Below, piece by piece: positions 26,409-35,892 of a DNA stretch of 64,000 nt. Origin of the DNA: a bacterium (lineage in GTDB: Bacteria > Gemmatimonadota > Gemmatimonadetes > Gemmatimonadales > Gemmatimonadaceae). The position numbers and the translations under genes were made by a program. The stretch lies in assembly GCA_027484025.1 (NCBI GenBank), contig JAIXTI010000197.1, positions 41,098 to 105,097 of the forward strand. The letters run 5' to 3'. Numbering within the stretch: position 1 is the first letter of the stretch; each line of letters begins with the position of its first letter. The notes beneath the pieces are model-generated. The model did no database searches. It saw only the letters and a program-made list of their open reading frames with translations, and was not told the DNA's origin.

Positions 26409-27548
26409 GTGACACCCTATACTGATCTTGGTCTCCCGAACGCCCTCCCCGACCGCGACCGTGTCGTTCTGCGACGCTGGATGCTCGCGTCCATTATTGC
26501 GGTCTTCTTTGCCGTTGCCGTAGGCGGTATCACGCGCCTCACCGAAAGCGGCCTTTCCATTACCGAGTGGAAACCGGTGTCGGGCGCGCTGCCCCCCTCC
26601 GGCGACGCGGCATGGGCGCTCGAGCTCGAAAAATTCCAGCAGATCCCCCAGGCGAGCGCCACGCACGCCGGCATCACCATGGCGCAGTTCAAGTGGATCT
26701 ACTGGTGGGAGTGGTTCCACCGGAACGTGGCGCGCACCGTCGGCCTGGTCTTCGCGATCCCGTGGCTGCTGCTCATGGTGCAGCGCCGCATTCCGCGCCA
26801 GCTGCAGCTGCGCCTCACCGCGCTCCCGCTGCTCACCCTCGGACAGGGCGCGCTTGGCTGGTACATGGTCAAGAGCGGACTCGTCGAGCGCATCAGCGTG
26901 AGTGCCTACCGGCTTACCGCGCACCTCGGCCTCGCACTCGGCATTCTCGCGGTGGCCGTATGGACCTACAGCGAACTGCGCGAGCGCACGTCCGCCGAAC
27001 GCGATGAGGGTGTGCAGACGCCGCGTTCATGGCGTGCGGCGGTGCTGAGCGCCGCCACGCTACTCGGCATCACTGTTCTTTCCGGCGGATTCGTCGCCGG
27101 TCTGCGCGGCGGCAAGGTCTTCAATGAATTCCCGCTCATGGGTGGCCAGGTTGTGCCTCCCGGCTACGGCACGCTCACGCCGTGGTGGAGCAACGCGTTC
27201 GAAAATCCCGCGGCCGCACAGTTCCATCATCGTCTGCTCGCCATGAGCGTGACCGCGTTCGTGCTCATTTTGGCGTGGCGCGCGCAGAAAGCTCCGTTGC
27301 CCCAGTCGGTGCGGCGCGCTCTGTTCGCCTTCGGGGCGGTCGTCACCGTGCAGCTCGTGCTCGGCGTCACCACGTTGTTGCTCGCGGTGCCCATTTCGCT
27401 CGGCGTCCTGCATCAGTTCACTGGCGTCCTCGCACTCACTGCCGCGCTGGTCGCTACGCAGCGGGCAACAGCCACCAGCGAAAGCGTGTCGCGCGAACAG
27501 TCGCTCGCCGCGCAATCACTGCGCTTTGCGTCGTCCGACGCGCGCTGA
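26409..27548 (+). CDS. ctaA: Haem A synthase (COX15/CtaA)
   Basis: This 379-residue protein with eight predicted membrane helices oxidises haem O to haem A for cytochrome aa3 oxidase. The COX15-type signature is clear: GGITRLTESGLSITEWKPVSG, EWFHRNVARTVG with a haem-ligand His, LGWYMVKSGL, AHLGLALGI, the QFHHRLLAM motif and LHQFTG. The long first loop places it in the COX15 (mitochondrial/proteobacterial) type. Start is GTG at 26409. It implies an aerobic respiratory chain. Confidence 0.95.
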   Translation: MTPYTDLGLPNALPDRDRVVLRRWMLASIIAVFFAVAVGGITRLTESGLSITEWKPVSGALPPSGDAAWALELEKFQQIPQASATHAGITMAQFKWIYWWEWFHRNVARTVGLVFAIPWLLLMVQRRIPRQLQLRLTALPLLTLGQGALGWYMVKSGLVERISVSAYRLTAHLGLALGILAVAVWTYSELRERTSAERDEGVQTPRSWRAAVLSAATLLGITVLSGGFVAGLRGGKVFNEFPLMGGQVVPPGYGTLTPWWSNAFENPAAAQFHHRLLAMSVTAFVLILAWRAQKAPLPQSVRRALFAFGAVVTVQLVLGVTTLLLAVPISLGVLHQFTGVLALTAALVATQRATATSESVSREQSLAAQSLRFASSDAR

Positions 27549-27594
27549 CAACCAGCACGAGTTCGCGAAGACGTTCCGCGGCGCGCGTGTCGCC

Positions 27595-28779
27595 TTACCC
27601 GGCATCACGCGCGCGCTCCACGAGCAGACGCCGCATCTCGCTTTGAAAGCGCTGTTTCTGCGTTTCGTCGAACCACGCAATGCGTCCGCTCATGTCGAGC
27701 GCGCCCTGAATCGTGCGACGCGCATTGGCCTTGTCACCGGCCAGGTCGTACGCGTCCACGAGTAGCGTGTGGCTCAGGATCTCTTCAGGATAGCGGGCGA
27801 GCAGGTCGAGCGCGGTCGCCACGGCGCGATCGGCGTTGCCGCGCGAAAGCCATGTGCGCACGACACCGCTGAGCATACGGTGCGACGCCGGCACCGTGAA
27901 ACCCAAGCGCTGCGACATCGCCGCCAGTCCGCTCGATAGCAGCTGCTCCGGATTGCCAAGGCGCTGTGCCAGACTGTCGCGCTGCGGGGCAGGCAGCTCC
28001 CACGCGCTGCCGTCGAACACAAAACGCAGCCCCAGCGGAATCGTGACGAGCGGTGTCCCGGTATGTTCTAGCCCCGTGGCATCCACCTGGTGCACACGCC
28101 AATGCGCAGGCCGTGCTTCGCGCAGCCATGTCATGAGACGTTGTGTGCTCGCCAGCGCGCGCGCCTCGAGCGAACCGGCCGACAGCACGAGATGACGCTG
28201 CACCTGCGACGCACTATCGCCTCGTACGCAGCGCGTGACATCGGCGTACAGCGAATCCGCAATCGATGAACTGATGGCGACGATTGCCGGGAACGCACGG
28301 GATTCGCGGCACATGGCCCGTAGTGCGAAAGCCCCGCCACGTGAGTGGCCGATCAACGTACGAAAGGGGAGCGTGCGGTACTCCTTGTCGATGCGCGGCA
28401 GCAGTTCCGTCGTAAGGAAGCGCAGGAAAGCGTCGGCATTGGAGCCGAGGTCCACGCCGCGGTCACCGTGTTCAACCGCGACCACGATCTGCCGTGGCAT
28501 GCCAACCGGGTGCAGCTCACCGGTGAGGTCGTAATCGGCAGAGGCGACGGTCAGGTCATAGAAGGCGCGCACCTGACCATCGAGGAGCATGACCACCGGA
28601 TATCGCTGCTTTGCAATGCCATAGTCGCGCGGCAGATGCACGTGGACCACCCGGCTTTCGCCAAGGATGGACGACGCCATGCGGAACGTGCGGTCCTGTG
28701 CCGCTACTCTGACGGGCAGCAGAGCCTGCACGGCGCAAAGACACGCCGCGAGGACGCTTTGGCGGACGCGTGAAATCAT
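27595..28779 (-). CDS. Secreted esterase with C-terminal helical region
   Basis: The protein of 394 residues has a signal peptide (about 1-25, ending VRVAAQ) and an alpha/beta-hydrolase domain of the esterase D/enterochelin esterase type. The strand-loop YPVVMLLDGQ is followed by IVVAVEHGDRGVDL, the nucleophile elbow LIGHSRGGAFAL and a late His region (ATGLEHTGTPLV). The last 120 residues are helical and TPR-like (RAVATALDLLARYPEEILSHTLLVDAYDLAGDKANARR). Start at 28779 is preferred over 28863, because the extra residues precede the signal peptide. Confidence 0.83.
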   Translation of the reverse strand: MISRVRQSVLAACLCAVQALLPVRVAAQDRTFRMASSILGESRVVHVHLPRDYGIAKQRYPVVMLLDGQVRAFYDLTVASADYDLTGELHPVGMPRQIVVAVEHGDRGVDLGSNADAFLRFLTTELLPRIDKEYRTLPFRTLIGHSRGGAFALRAMCRESRAFPAIVAISSSIADSLYADVTRCVRGDSASQVQRHLVLSAGSLEARALASTQRLMTWLREARPAHWRVHQVDATGLEHTGTPLVTIPLGLRFVFDGSAWELPAPQRDSLAQRLGNPEQLLSSGLAAMSQRLGFTVPASHRMLSGVVRTWLSRGNADRAVATALDLLARYPEEILSHTLLVDAYDLAGDKANARRTIQGALDMSGRIAWFDETQKQRFQSEMRRLLVERARDAG

Positions 28780-28828
28780 GTCTGACTTCACCCGTTCATT
28801 ACGCGTTGGGCGCCCTCGCAGCTCATCA

Positions 28829-30271
28829 CTACTGTCCCTGCCCCAGTGAAAAGCCGCTGACACCGTCGAAGGTGTACAGATGCTCCGTCTTCACGAAGTC
28901 GAAGTGCGCGTTGCCGATGCGCATGAGCAAACTCAGCACCTGCGACAGCTGCAGCGGATGCGAGCTATCGGTCGCGAGGAAGCGGCAGCGCCAGTGATCG
29001 GTGCAGAACGTTTCGGGTAAGCCGTTCGGCCACACCTTCACGCCGCGGTTCGAAATCATCGACAGCGTCATGCCGTCGCCGTTCACCTTGGCCAGCTGGT
29101 CCCCCAGCGCCGACGCGGCACCGCGCCAGTGCAGAAAGACGTCCACACCCACCAGCTCCTTTCGGGCCGGATGCGTAGCCGTCACGCGTCCCGCCACCGC
29201 GATGGGCGGCCCGCCGGCGTACTTCACCGGCGCAAACTTCGTCGGCGTGCGCCCCAAGCGCTCGATGACCGCATCGGCAAACGCCTTCGTGCCCACGCGC
29301 AGCTCCGACACCTTCTCGTGGTAGATGTCGCCGGTGTGCACGCCCTCCTCGAGCGTCGCCAGCCACGCGTTGTGCACCTTCTCCGCCACGTCACCCTGGC
29401 CGATGTGCACGAGCATCATCACCGCCGCGAGCAAGAGGCCGCTCGGGTTGGCCACATTCTGTCCGGCAATGTCCGGCGCCGAGCCATGCACCGCTTCGAA
29501 CATCGCACACTGATCACCGATGTTCGACGACCCGCCAAGGCCCACCGAGCCCGTCACCTCGGCCGCAATATCCGAAATGATGTCGCCGTACAGATTGAGC
29601 GTCACCACGACATCGAAATCTTCCGGACGCGTCGCAATGCGGGCCGCGCCGATGTCGATGATCATGTGGTCGGTCTTGATCTCCGGATACTCGACCTTCA
29701 CCTCATCGAACACTTTGTGAAAGAGTCCGTCGGTGAGCTTCATGATGTTGTCCTTCGTCATGCACGTCACGCGCTTGCGTCCGTTGGCACGCGCATACTC
29801 GAAGGCATAGCGCACGATCTTTTCGCACCCCGGCCGCGACACGAGCTTGAGGCACTGATACACCTCGTCGGACTGCCGGTGCTCGATGCCCGCGTACAGA
29901 TCTTCTTCGTTTTCACGCACGATGACCATGTCCACGGTCTCGTGCTTGGTGGCCACGTACGGATGAAAGCTCACGCATGGACGCACGTTGGCGTACAGGC
30001 CGAGTGTTTTGCGCACCGTCACGTTGAGTGACTTGAACCCACCGCCCTGCGGCGTGGTAATCGGCGACTTGAGAAACACCTTCGTACGGCGCAACGAATC
30101 CCACGACGCGCTGTCGATGCCGGCGGTTTGTCCGCGCGCGTACACCTTTTCACCGATCTCGATGACTTCCGGCGCAATGCGCGCACCGGCGGCCGTGATC
30201 ACACGCAGTGTGGCCTCCATGATCTCGGGGCCAATGCCATCGCCGTAGGCAACTGTAATGGGAGTCGTCAT
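28829..30271 (-). CDS. icd: NADP-dependent isocitrate dehydrogenase
   Basis: The 480-residue enzyme decarboxylates isocitrate to 2-oxoglutarate in the TCA cycle. It shows YGDGIGPEIM, the substrate loop SLNVTVRKTLGLYANVRPC, the Tyr region RENEEDLYAGIEHRQ, NLYGDIISDIAAEVTGSVG and the cofactor loop EAVHGSAPDIAGQNVANP. It carries a C-terminal extension of about 140 residues (from VGVDVFLHW), as in the longer Thermus-type enzymes. Loss of extension motifs is not apparent. It is divergent from the ThuA-dehydrogenase gene. Confidence 0.94.
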   Translation of the reverse strand: MTTPITVAYGDGIGPEIMEATLRVITAAGARIAPEVIEIGEKVYARGQTAGIDSASWDSLRRTKVFLKSPITTPQGGGFKSLNVTVRKTLGLYANVRPCVSFHPYVATKHETVDMVIVRENEEDLYAGIEHRQSDEVYQCLKLVSRPGCEKIVRYAFEYARANGRKRVTCMTKDNIMKLTDGLFHKVFDEVKVEYPEIKTDHMIIDIGAARIATRPEDFDVVVTLNLYGDIISDIAAEVTGSVGLGGSSNIGDQCAMFEAVHGSAPDIAGQNVANPSGLLLAAVMMLVHIGQGDVAEKVHNAWLATLEEGVHTGDIYHEKVSELRVGTKAFADAVIERLGRTPTKFAPVKYAGGPPIAVAGRVTATHPARKELVGVDVFLHWRGAASALGDQLAKVNGDGMTLSMISNRGVKVWPNGLPETFCTDHWRCRFLATDSSHPLQLSQVLSLLMRIGNAHFDFVKTEHLYTFDGVSGFSLGQGQ

Positions 30272-30396
30272 CGCTATCTGTCAGTGCGGGGGAGTGGGTC
30301 CAGGTGGGGAAACGCACAGGAACGCGGTATTCGCGCATCAGCGCGTAGCGCCGTAAGCTTGACCGTCTGCCACGTATTGTCTATCCCACCCCGTCT

Positions 30397-32520
30397 ATGC
30401 GCACACCTCGATTTTTCGGCGTCATCGCCGCGCTGGTCATGCTCGCCGGTTGCGACCGTGCTCCCGCCGGTCCCGCGCGCCTCCTGGTCTTCTCGAAGAC
30501 CGCCGGCTATCGACATGAATCGATCGATTCGGGCAAGGTGGCCCTCATGCGTCTGGCCCAGGCCAACGGCATGCAGGCGGACATCACCGAAGACGCCTCG
30601 CGTATAACCGAAGAGTCGCTCAAGCAGTACGCCGCGGTCGTTTTCCTCAGCACTACGGAAAACGTGCTCAACCGCGAACAGGAAATCGATCTGCAGCGAT
30701 ACATCCAGGCTGGCGGTGGCTATGTGGGCATCCATGCCGCCGCAGACGCTGAGTACGACTGGGCGTGGTACGGCCGGCTGGTGGGCGCGTATTTCAAGAG
30801 TCATCCCGAGCAGCAGGAAGCGACGCTGCGCGTGGCGAAGTCTGACGACCCGTCGACCGCGCACCTTCCCGCTGAATGGAAACGGCGCGATGAGTGGTAC
30901 AACTACCGCCGCTTCGAACCGGACTTGCAGGTGCTGCTCACGCTCGATGAGTCGAGCTACAAAGGCGGCGACAACAACGGCAATCATCCGATTGCGTGGC
31001 AGCACGAAGTCGACGGTGGCCGTGCGTGGTATACCGGTCTTGGGCACACCACCGAGTCGTATGCCGACTCGCTTTTCCTCAAGCATGTGCTGGGCGGCCT
31101 GCGCTACGCTGTTGGTACGCCGCGCAAGGCGCTCGACTACAGCAAGGCGACCGCCGAGCGTCCGCCCGCCGACTCGCTCTTCCGCAAGGTGTCGCTCACC
31201 ATGGGGACGCTTGCGGAACCCACGGAAATGGCGGTGCTCCCCAACGGTGACGTACTCATCGCACAGCGTGGTGGCGAGGTGGCGCTGTATCACGCCGCAG
31301 ACAAGCGCGTCACCAGCGCCGGGGCGGTAGCGGTCTACAACAAGAGCAAGAACGGGTCGAATGTCGAAGAGGGGCTGCTCGGCCTCACCATCGATCCCGA
31401 CTTCGCGACCAATCGCTTCGTCTATCTGTTCTACAGCCCGGCCGATACGTCGGTGAACCGGCTGTCACGCTTCGAGTTCGATGGTGATTCGCTCAAGCGC
31501 GCGACGGAAAAGGTCGTCCTGCAATTCTATTCGCAGCGCGAGATCTGCTGCCACACCGGGGGCTCGCTCGCGTTCGGCCCCGGGCGCTTGCTCTTCGTCT
31601 CGACAGGCGACAATTCCACACCCTTCGATGAGAAGTCGGAGAAGTACCCGAGTCACGGCTTCTCGCCCACCGACGACCGTCCGGGGCACGAACAGTACGA
31701 CGCGCGTCGCACCTCTGCCAACACCAACGACCTGCGCGGCAAGATTCTTCGCCTGCACGTCAAGCCCGATGGCACGTACGACATTCCCGAAGGCAATCTG
31801 TTCGCGCCGGGCACCCCCAACACGAAGCCGGAGATTTTCGTCATGGGCAACCGCAACCCGTATCGCATTGCGGTCGACCAGAAGCGCGGCTGGTTGTACT
31901 GGGGCGAAGTGGGCCCCGATGCCGGCGACGATTCGCTCGCCACGCGCGGACCACGCGGTTACGACGAGATCAATCAGGCGCGCGCGGCGGGCAACTTCGG
32001 GTGGCCGCTCTTCGTGGGCAACAACTATGCGTATCATCGCTGGGACTACGCCACTGGCGTGAGTGGCGCGCTGCACGACGCTGGTTCGCCCAAGAACGAA
32101 TCGCGCAACAACACCGGTGTGCGCGACTTGCCCGCCGCGCAGCCGGCGTTCATCTGGTATCCCTACGCCGCCACGCGCGACTATCCGCAAGTGGGCGAAG
32201 GCGGCCGCACCGCGATGGCCGGCCCCGTCTTCTACCGGAGCCTCGTGCCCAACGCCGGCGCCACGGCCCTGCCGTCGTACTACGAAGGCAAGTTCTTCAT
32301 CTACGACTGGATCCGTCACTGGATCATGGCCGTGACGCTGTCGCCCAACGGCAACTACGAAGCGATGGAGCGCTTTGCCGCGCGCGACACCTTCTCCGCG
32401 CCCATCGACATGGAGCTTGGCCCCAACGGGCAACTGTATGTGCTCGAGTACGGCAAGGCGTGGTTTGCCAAGAATGCGGATGCCGGATTGTCGACCATTG
32501 AGTACCGGGGCAAGCGCTGA
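30397..32520 (+). CDS. ThuA domain-glucose/sorbosone dehydrogenase fusion lipoprotein
   Basis: The 707-residue lipoprotein (lipobox MLAGCDR) joins two domains. Residues about 28-245 form a ThuA-like domain (LLVFSKTAGYRHESI, GGGYVGIHAAADAEYDWAWYGRLVG, NHPIAWQHEVDGGRAWYTGLGHT) linked to sugar metabolism. From about 260 a six-bladed beta-propeller of PQQ-dependent glucose/sorbosone dehydrogenase type follows (GSNVEEGLLGLTIDPDF, CCHTGGSLAFGPGRLLFVSTGDN, RNPYRIAVD). It probably oxidises sugars or acts on sugar polymers at the cell surface. No PQQ synthesis genes are nearby. Confidence 0.88.
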   Translation: MRTPRFFGVIAALVMLAGCDRAPAGPARLLVFSKTAGYRHESIDSGKVALMRLAQANGMQADITEDASRITEESLKQYAAVVFLSTTENVLNREQEIDLQRYIQAGGGYVGIHAAADAEYDWAWYGRLVGAYFKSHPEQQEATLRVAKSDDPSTAHLPAEWKRRDEWYNYRRFEPDLQVLLTLDESSYKGGDNNGNHPIAWQHEVDGGRAWYTGLGHTTESYADSLFLKHVLGGLRYAVGTPRKALDYSKATAERPPADSLFRKVSLTMGTLAEPTEMAVLPNGDVLIAQRGGEVALYHAADKRVTSAGAVAVYNKSKNGSNVEEGLLGLTIDPDFATNRFVYLFYSPADTSVNRLSRFEFDGDSLKRATEKVVLQFYSQREICCHTGGSLAFGPGRLLFVSTGDNSTPFDEKSEKYPSHGFSPTDDRPGHEQYDARRTSANTNDLRGKILRLHVKPDGTYDIPEGNLFAPGTPNTKPEIFVMGNRNPYRIAVDQKRGWLYWGEVGPDAGDDSLATRGPRGYDEINQARAAGNFGWPLFVGNNYAYHRWDYATGVSGALHDAGSPKNESRNNTGVRDLPAAQPAFIWYPYAATRDYPQVGEGGRTAMAGPVFYRSLVPNAGATALPSYYEGKFFIYDWIRHWIMAVTLSPNGNYEAMERFAARDTFSAPIDMELGPNGQLYVLEYGKAWFAKNADAGLSTIEYRGKR

Positions 32521-32558
32521 ACTGCGGTGCGGGTTGAATTCGCAGATCCAGAAGAACG

Positions 32559-32764
32559 ACAGGTGTTTGGTCCGGTGACTTACTGGTGACGGATCTAGCC
32601 CTCAGGGAAAAGAACGCAAGAGCACAGGGGGAAGCGCGTCGCCATCCGCACCGAACCGCATTTTCAGTGTCGGTGGACACAACCGCGCTTCCCCCTGTGC
32701 TCTTGCGTTCTTCTTCCTGAGGGCTAGTGCCGTCGGCCAGTAAACCGCCGGACCAAACACCCGT
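32559..32764. repeat. Dispersed 205-bp palindromic element, copy B
   Basis: This copy of the 2823-3029 element lies between two genes on the same strand. It keeps the conserved inner arms (TAGCCCTCAGGGAAAAGAACGC against GCGTTCTTCTTCCTGAGGGCTA) and GGTGTTTGGTCCGG ends. It would form a long stem-loop in any read-through transcript. Copies B and C bracket the S9 peptidase gene. Confidence 0.88.
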
Positions 32765-32846
32765 AGTTCACCGCGTCCACGTTGCGCCCACCCGTTCCCC
32801 GCAGCAGCATAGGGCTACGTACGATCCCCTGCCCCCCGAGGAGCCC

Positions 32847-34895
32847 ATGCCCAACCATTTTCGCTTTGCCGGCGCCGTTGCGCTCGTGTTACCGCTGCTC
32901 ACGGCGTACCCCGTGTTGCAGGCGCAGTCCGCACAGCCCCCCAAGGACCGCCTGACCATCGCCGATTATTTCGATTGGGAAGATGTCGGCAGCCCGTCGT
33001 TGTCCCCCGACGGCCGGCAGGTGCTGTACACGCGTACCTGGATCGACAAGCTCAACGACAAGCGCGAGTCGTCGGTGTGGCTCATGAACGCCGACGGCAC
33101 GAAGAACCGCTTTTTGGTGAAGGGCGCCGACGCCAAGTGGTCCCCCGATGGTACGCGCATTTCGTATGTCGCGCCTGGCGAGCCTAGTGGCGCACAGATC
33201 TGGGTGCGCTACATGGACGCCGAAGGCTCCACCACCCAGATCACGCGGCTCACCGAGTCACCGGGCGACATCGAGTGGTCACCCGACGGCAAGACGCTCG
33301 CCTTCGGCATGCTCGTGCGTGGCACCGATACGTGGCGCATCAACATGCCCGCTGCGCCGCGCGGCGCCAAATGGACGGAGCCGCCGCGCGTCGTGAGCAA
33401 GGTGCGCTATCGCTCCGACCGCGTGGGCTTCATCGAAGACGGTGTGCGCCATCTGTTCACCGTCCCCGCCGACGGCGGCACGCCGCGGCAAGTCACCACG
33501 GGTGAGTGGGCCGCCAACGGCACCACGTGGACACCCGACGGCAAGGCGTTCCTGTTCACGTCGCTGCGCGACAAGGACGCGGAGTATGCGTGGCGCGAAT
33601 CGGAGATCTATCGCGCCGATGCCGCCACCGGCGACATCACGCAGCTCACGCGCCGCAACGGCCCCGACAACAACCCGCTCCCCTCGCCCGACGGCAAGCT
33701 CATCGCGTACACCGGCTACGACAGCACCGATGCCACGTGGAAGGACGCGATCATGTATGTCATGGATGCCGACGGTCGAAACCCGCGCGCCCTCACCGAA
33801 AAGCTCGATCGCTCGCCCTCCGGCATGTTCTGGGCACCCGATGCGAGCGGCTTGTACTTCAACGTCGAAAACGAAGGCTCGCGCAATCTCTACTTCGTGT
33901 CGCTCAAGGGTGATGTGCGTGCCGTAACCAAGGGTGCGCACGTGCTCACCGTGAGTGACATTGGCAAGAACTTCATGGCCGTGGGCACGGCGAGCTCACC
34001 GCTCAAGCCCAACGATGTCGTCACCTTCGATGTGCGCACGCCGGTCATCAAGCCGCTCACCAACGTGAACGATGATGTCCTGGCCGGAAAGAAGCTCGCC
34101 ACCACCGAAGAGGTGTGGTACACGTCGGTCGACGGCTACAAAATTCAAGGCTGGATCGTGAAGCCCGCCGATTTCGACAAGAGCAAGAAGTATCCGCTCA
34201 TGCTCGAGATTCACGGTGGCCCGCACAGCATGTACAACGTGGGCTTCAGCTTCGCGCGGCAGGACCACGCCGCCAACGGCTTCATCACGCTCTACACCAA
34301 CCCGCGCGGCTCCACCGGCTACGGGTCGGCGTTCGGCAATGCCATCAAGAACGCCTATCCCGGCAAGGACTTCGACGATCTCATGGCCGGTGTCGACACC
34401 GTCATCAATCGCGGCTACATCGACACCAATCGCCTATACGTCTTCGGCTGCTCCGGCGGCGGCGTGCTCACCAGCTGGATTGTTGGGCACACCAACCGCT
34501 TTGCGGCGGCGAGCGCGAACTGCCCCGTGACCAATTGGCTCAGCTTCGTCGGCACCACCGACGGCCCCAGCTGGTACCGCAACTTCGAGAAGCTCCCTTG
34601 GGAAGATCCGTCGGAGCATCTCCGTCGCTCGCCCATCATGTACGTGGGCAACGTGCGCACGCCCACGATGCTCATGACCGGCGTGAACGACCTGCGCACC
34701 CCCATGGGGCAGACGGAAGAGTACTACGAAGCGCTCAAGGTATTGCGCGTGCCCACGGCCATGGTGCGCTTCAACAACGAGTGGCACGGCACCAGCAGCA
34801 CGCCGTCCAACTTCCTGCGCACGCAGCTGTACCTGCGGAGTTGGTTCGACAAGTATCAGACGCCGCCAGCGGTGAAGAAGCTGACGCAAGACTAG
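32847..34895 (+). CDS. Secreted S9 family prolyl-oligopeptidase-like peptidase
   Basis: The 682-residue protein has a signal peptide (ending VLQAQ) and an N-terminal TolB-like beta-propeller with repeated SPDG blades (SPSLSPDGRQVLYTR, DIEWSPDGKTLAFGM, TTWTPDGKAFLFTS). The C-terminal alpha/beta-hydrolase domain has the Ser in FGCSGGGVLTSW, the Asp in TGVNDLRTPMGQTEEYYEAL and the His in NEWHGTSSTPSN. It is an exported dipeptidyl- or oligopeptidase. The start at 32847 avoids reading into the palindromic element. Confidence 0.93.
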   Translation: MPNHFRFAGAVALVLPLLTAYPVLQAQSAQPPKDRLTIADYFDWEDVGSPSLSPDGRQVLYTRTWIDKLNDKRESSVWLMNADGTKNRFLVKGADAKWSPDGTRISYVAPGEPSGAQIWVRYMDAEGSTTQITRLTESPGDIEWSPDGKTLAFGMLVRGTDTWRINMPAAPRGAKWTEPPRVVSKVRYRSDRVGFIEDGVRHLFTVPADGGTPRQVTTGEWAANGTTWTPDGKAFLFTSLRDKDAEYAWRESEIYRADAATGDITQLTRRNGPDNNPLPSPDGKLIAYTGYDSTDATWKDAIMYVMDADGRNPRALTEKLDRSPSGMFWAPDASGLYFNVENEGSRNLYFVSLKGDVRAVTKGAHVLTVSDIGKNFMAVGTASSPLKPNDVVTFDVRTPVIKPLTNVNDDVLAGKKLATTEEVWYTSVDGYKIQGWIVKPADFDKSKKYPLMLEIHGGPHSMYNVGFSFARQDHAANGFITLYTNPRGSTGYGSAFGNAIKNAYPGKDFDDLMAGVDTVINRGYIDTNRLYVFGCSGGGVLTSWIVGHTNRFAAASANCPVTNWLSFVGTTDGPSWYRNFEKLPWEDPSEHLRRSPIMYVGNVRTPTMLMTGVNDLRTPMGQTEEYYEALKVLRVPTAMVRFNNEWHGTSSTPSNFLRTQLYLRSWFDKYQTPPAVKKLTQD

Positions 34896-34921
34896 CGGCG
34901 TTCGCTTGGGGCTGGTGAACA

Positions 34922-35126
34922 ACGGGTGTTTGGTCCGGTGACCTACCGGCTACGGATCTAGCCCTCAGGGGAAAGAACGCAAGGAGAAAGGGGGAAGCGC
35001 GGTTGTGTCCACCAACACCGGACTGCAGTTCGGTGCGGACGGCAACGCGCTTCCCCCTTCTTCCTTGCGTTCTTCCCCCTGAGGGCTAGTGCCGTCGGCC
35101 AGTAAACCGCCGGACCAGACACCCGT
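34922..35126. repeat. Dispersed 205-bp palindromic element, copy C
   Basis: This copy lies between convergent genes. Its two halves (ACGGGTGTTTGGTCCGG to CAAGGAGAAAGGGGGAAG, against the complement) pair over about 95 bp with scattered mismatches. The unpaired centre is around 35015-35035. Confidence 0.88.
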
Positions 35127-35130
35127 AGGC

Positions 35131-35547
35131 TCAAAGGACTCCCCTCCTCCTGAGCAGCGCGTCGATCACTTCGCGACTCCCGGAGAACGCCTCCCACACC
35201 GACGCCGCCCAGCGGCTGATAGCGGCGTCGCGAGCAGGGCCCGGCGGCGCGGCCATCACATCGGTCGCGGTGAGAGCGCCGCGCGTCACTGGCAATGGCC
35301 CCACCGGCCAAGGCTCAGGACGTTTGGCCAGCTGCATGTGCGCACGCTGCACGGCTTTGCCCGTCCATCCGTGCTCCACGTGCAGATAGAGTCCCATGAG
35401 CGCGAAGAACACACCAATCGGCTTCGAGCTCGCCGTCGCGTGTTGCGCTGCCCATGCATCGACCACGTGCTGATGCACGAAGGCGGCGTCGCCACGGGTC
35501 AGCGTATAGGCACACAGCTCGTGGTAGTCGGCTTCTGCTGAACTCAT
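35131..35547 (-). CDS. DUF5946-like protein
   Basis: This 138-residue cytoplasmic protein is helical and His-rich near its start (DYHELCAYTLTRGDAAFVHQHVVDAWAAQHA), with GVFFALMGLYLHVEHGWTGKAVQRAHM following. This matches the recurrent pattern of the DUF5946 family as I remember it. The conserved His/Cys suggest a metal or ligand site. Function unknown; it is divergent from the helix-hairpin-helix gene with a 47-bp gap. Confidence 0.7.
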   Translation of the reverse strand: MSSAEADYHELCAYTLTRGDAAFVHQHVVDAWAAQHATASSKPIGVFFALMGLYLHVEHGWTGKAVQRAHMQLAKRPEPWPVGPLPVTRGALTATDVMAAPPGPARDAAISRWAASVWEAFSGSREVIDALLRRRGVL

Positions 35548-35594
35548 GAATACAGTGTTGGTGGTGATTGACCAGCCGCCGCGTAAATTGCAGC

Positions 35595-35882
35595 ATGCAC
35601 CCCGCGAAAGTCGACCGCACGCGCCTCCGCACGTTCACCGATCTCCCGAACATCGGCCCGGCCATGGCTGGTGATTTCGTGGCGCTCGGCTACACGTCCC
35701 CGCAGCAGCTGGTACACGCGGACCCGTACGATCTGTACCAGCGCCTGTGCGTGCACAGCGGCGTACGACAGGACCCGTGCGTGCTCGATGTGTTCATTTC
35801 GGTCACGCGCTTCCTGAGTGGAGAGCCGCCGCAGCCGTGGTGGGCCTACACCGCCGAGCGCAAACAACGGTACCCGCTATAG
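35595..35882 (+). CDS. Small helix-hairpin-helix (Cdd1-like) protein
   Basis: The 95-residue protein starts MHPAKVDRTRLRTFTDLPNIGPAMAG, with a helix-hairpin-helix of the kind LPNIGPAMAGDFVALGYTSPQQLVHADPYDLYQRLC. It matches the so-called pathogenicity locus (Cdd1) family of small HhH proteins. It may bind DNA or nucleotides. Length is normal for that family. Confidence 0.8.
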   Translation: MHPAKVDRTRLRTFTDLPNIGPAMAGDFVALGYTSPQQLVHADPYDLYQRLCVHSGVRQDPCVLDVFISVTRFLSGEPPQPWWAYTAERKQRYPL

Positions 35883-35892
35883 GGCACAGGCG

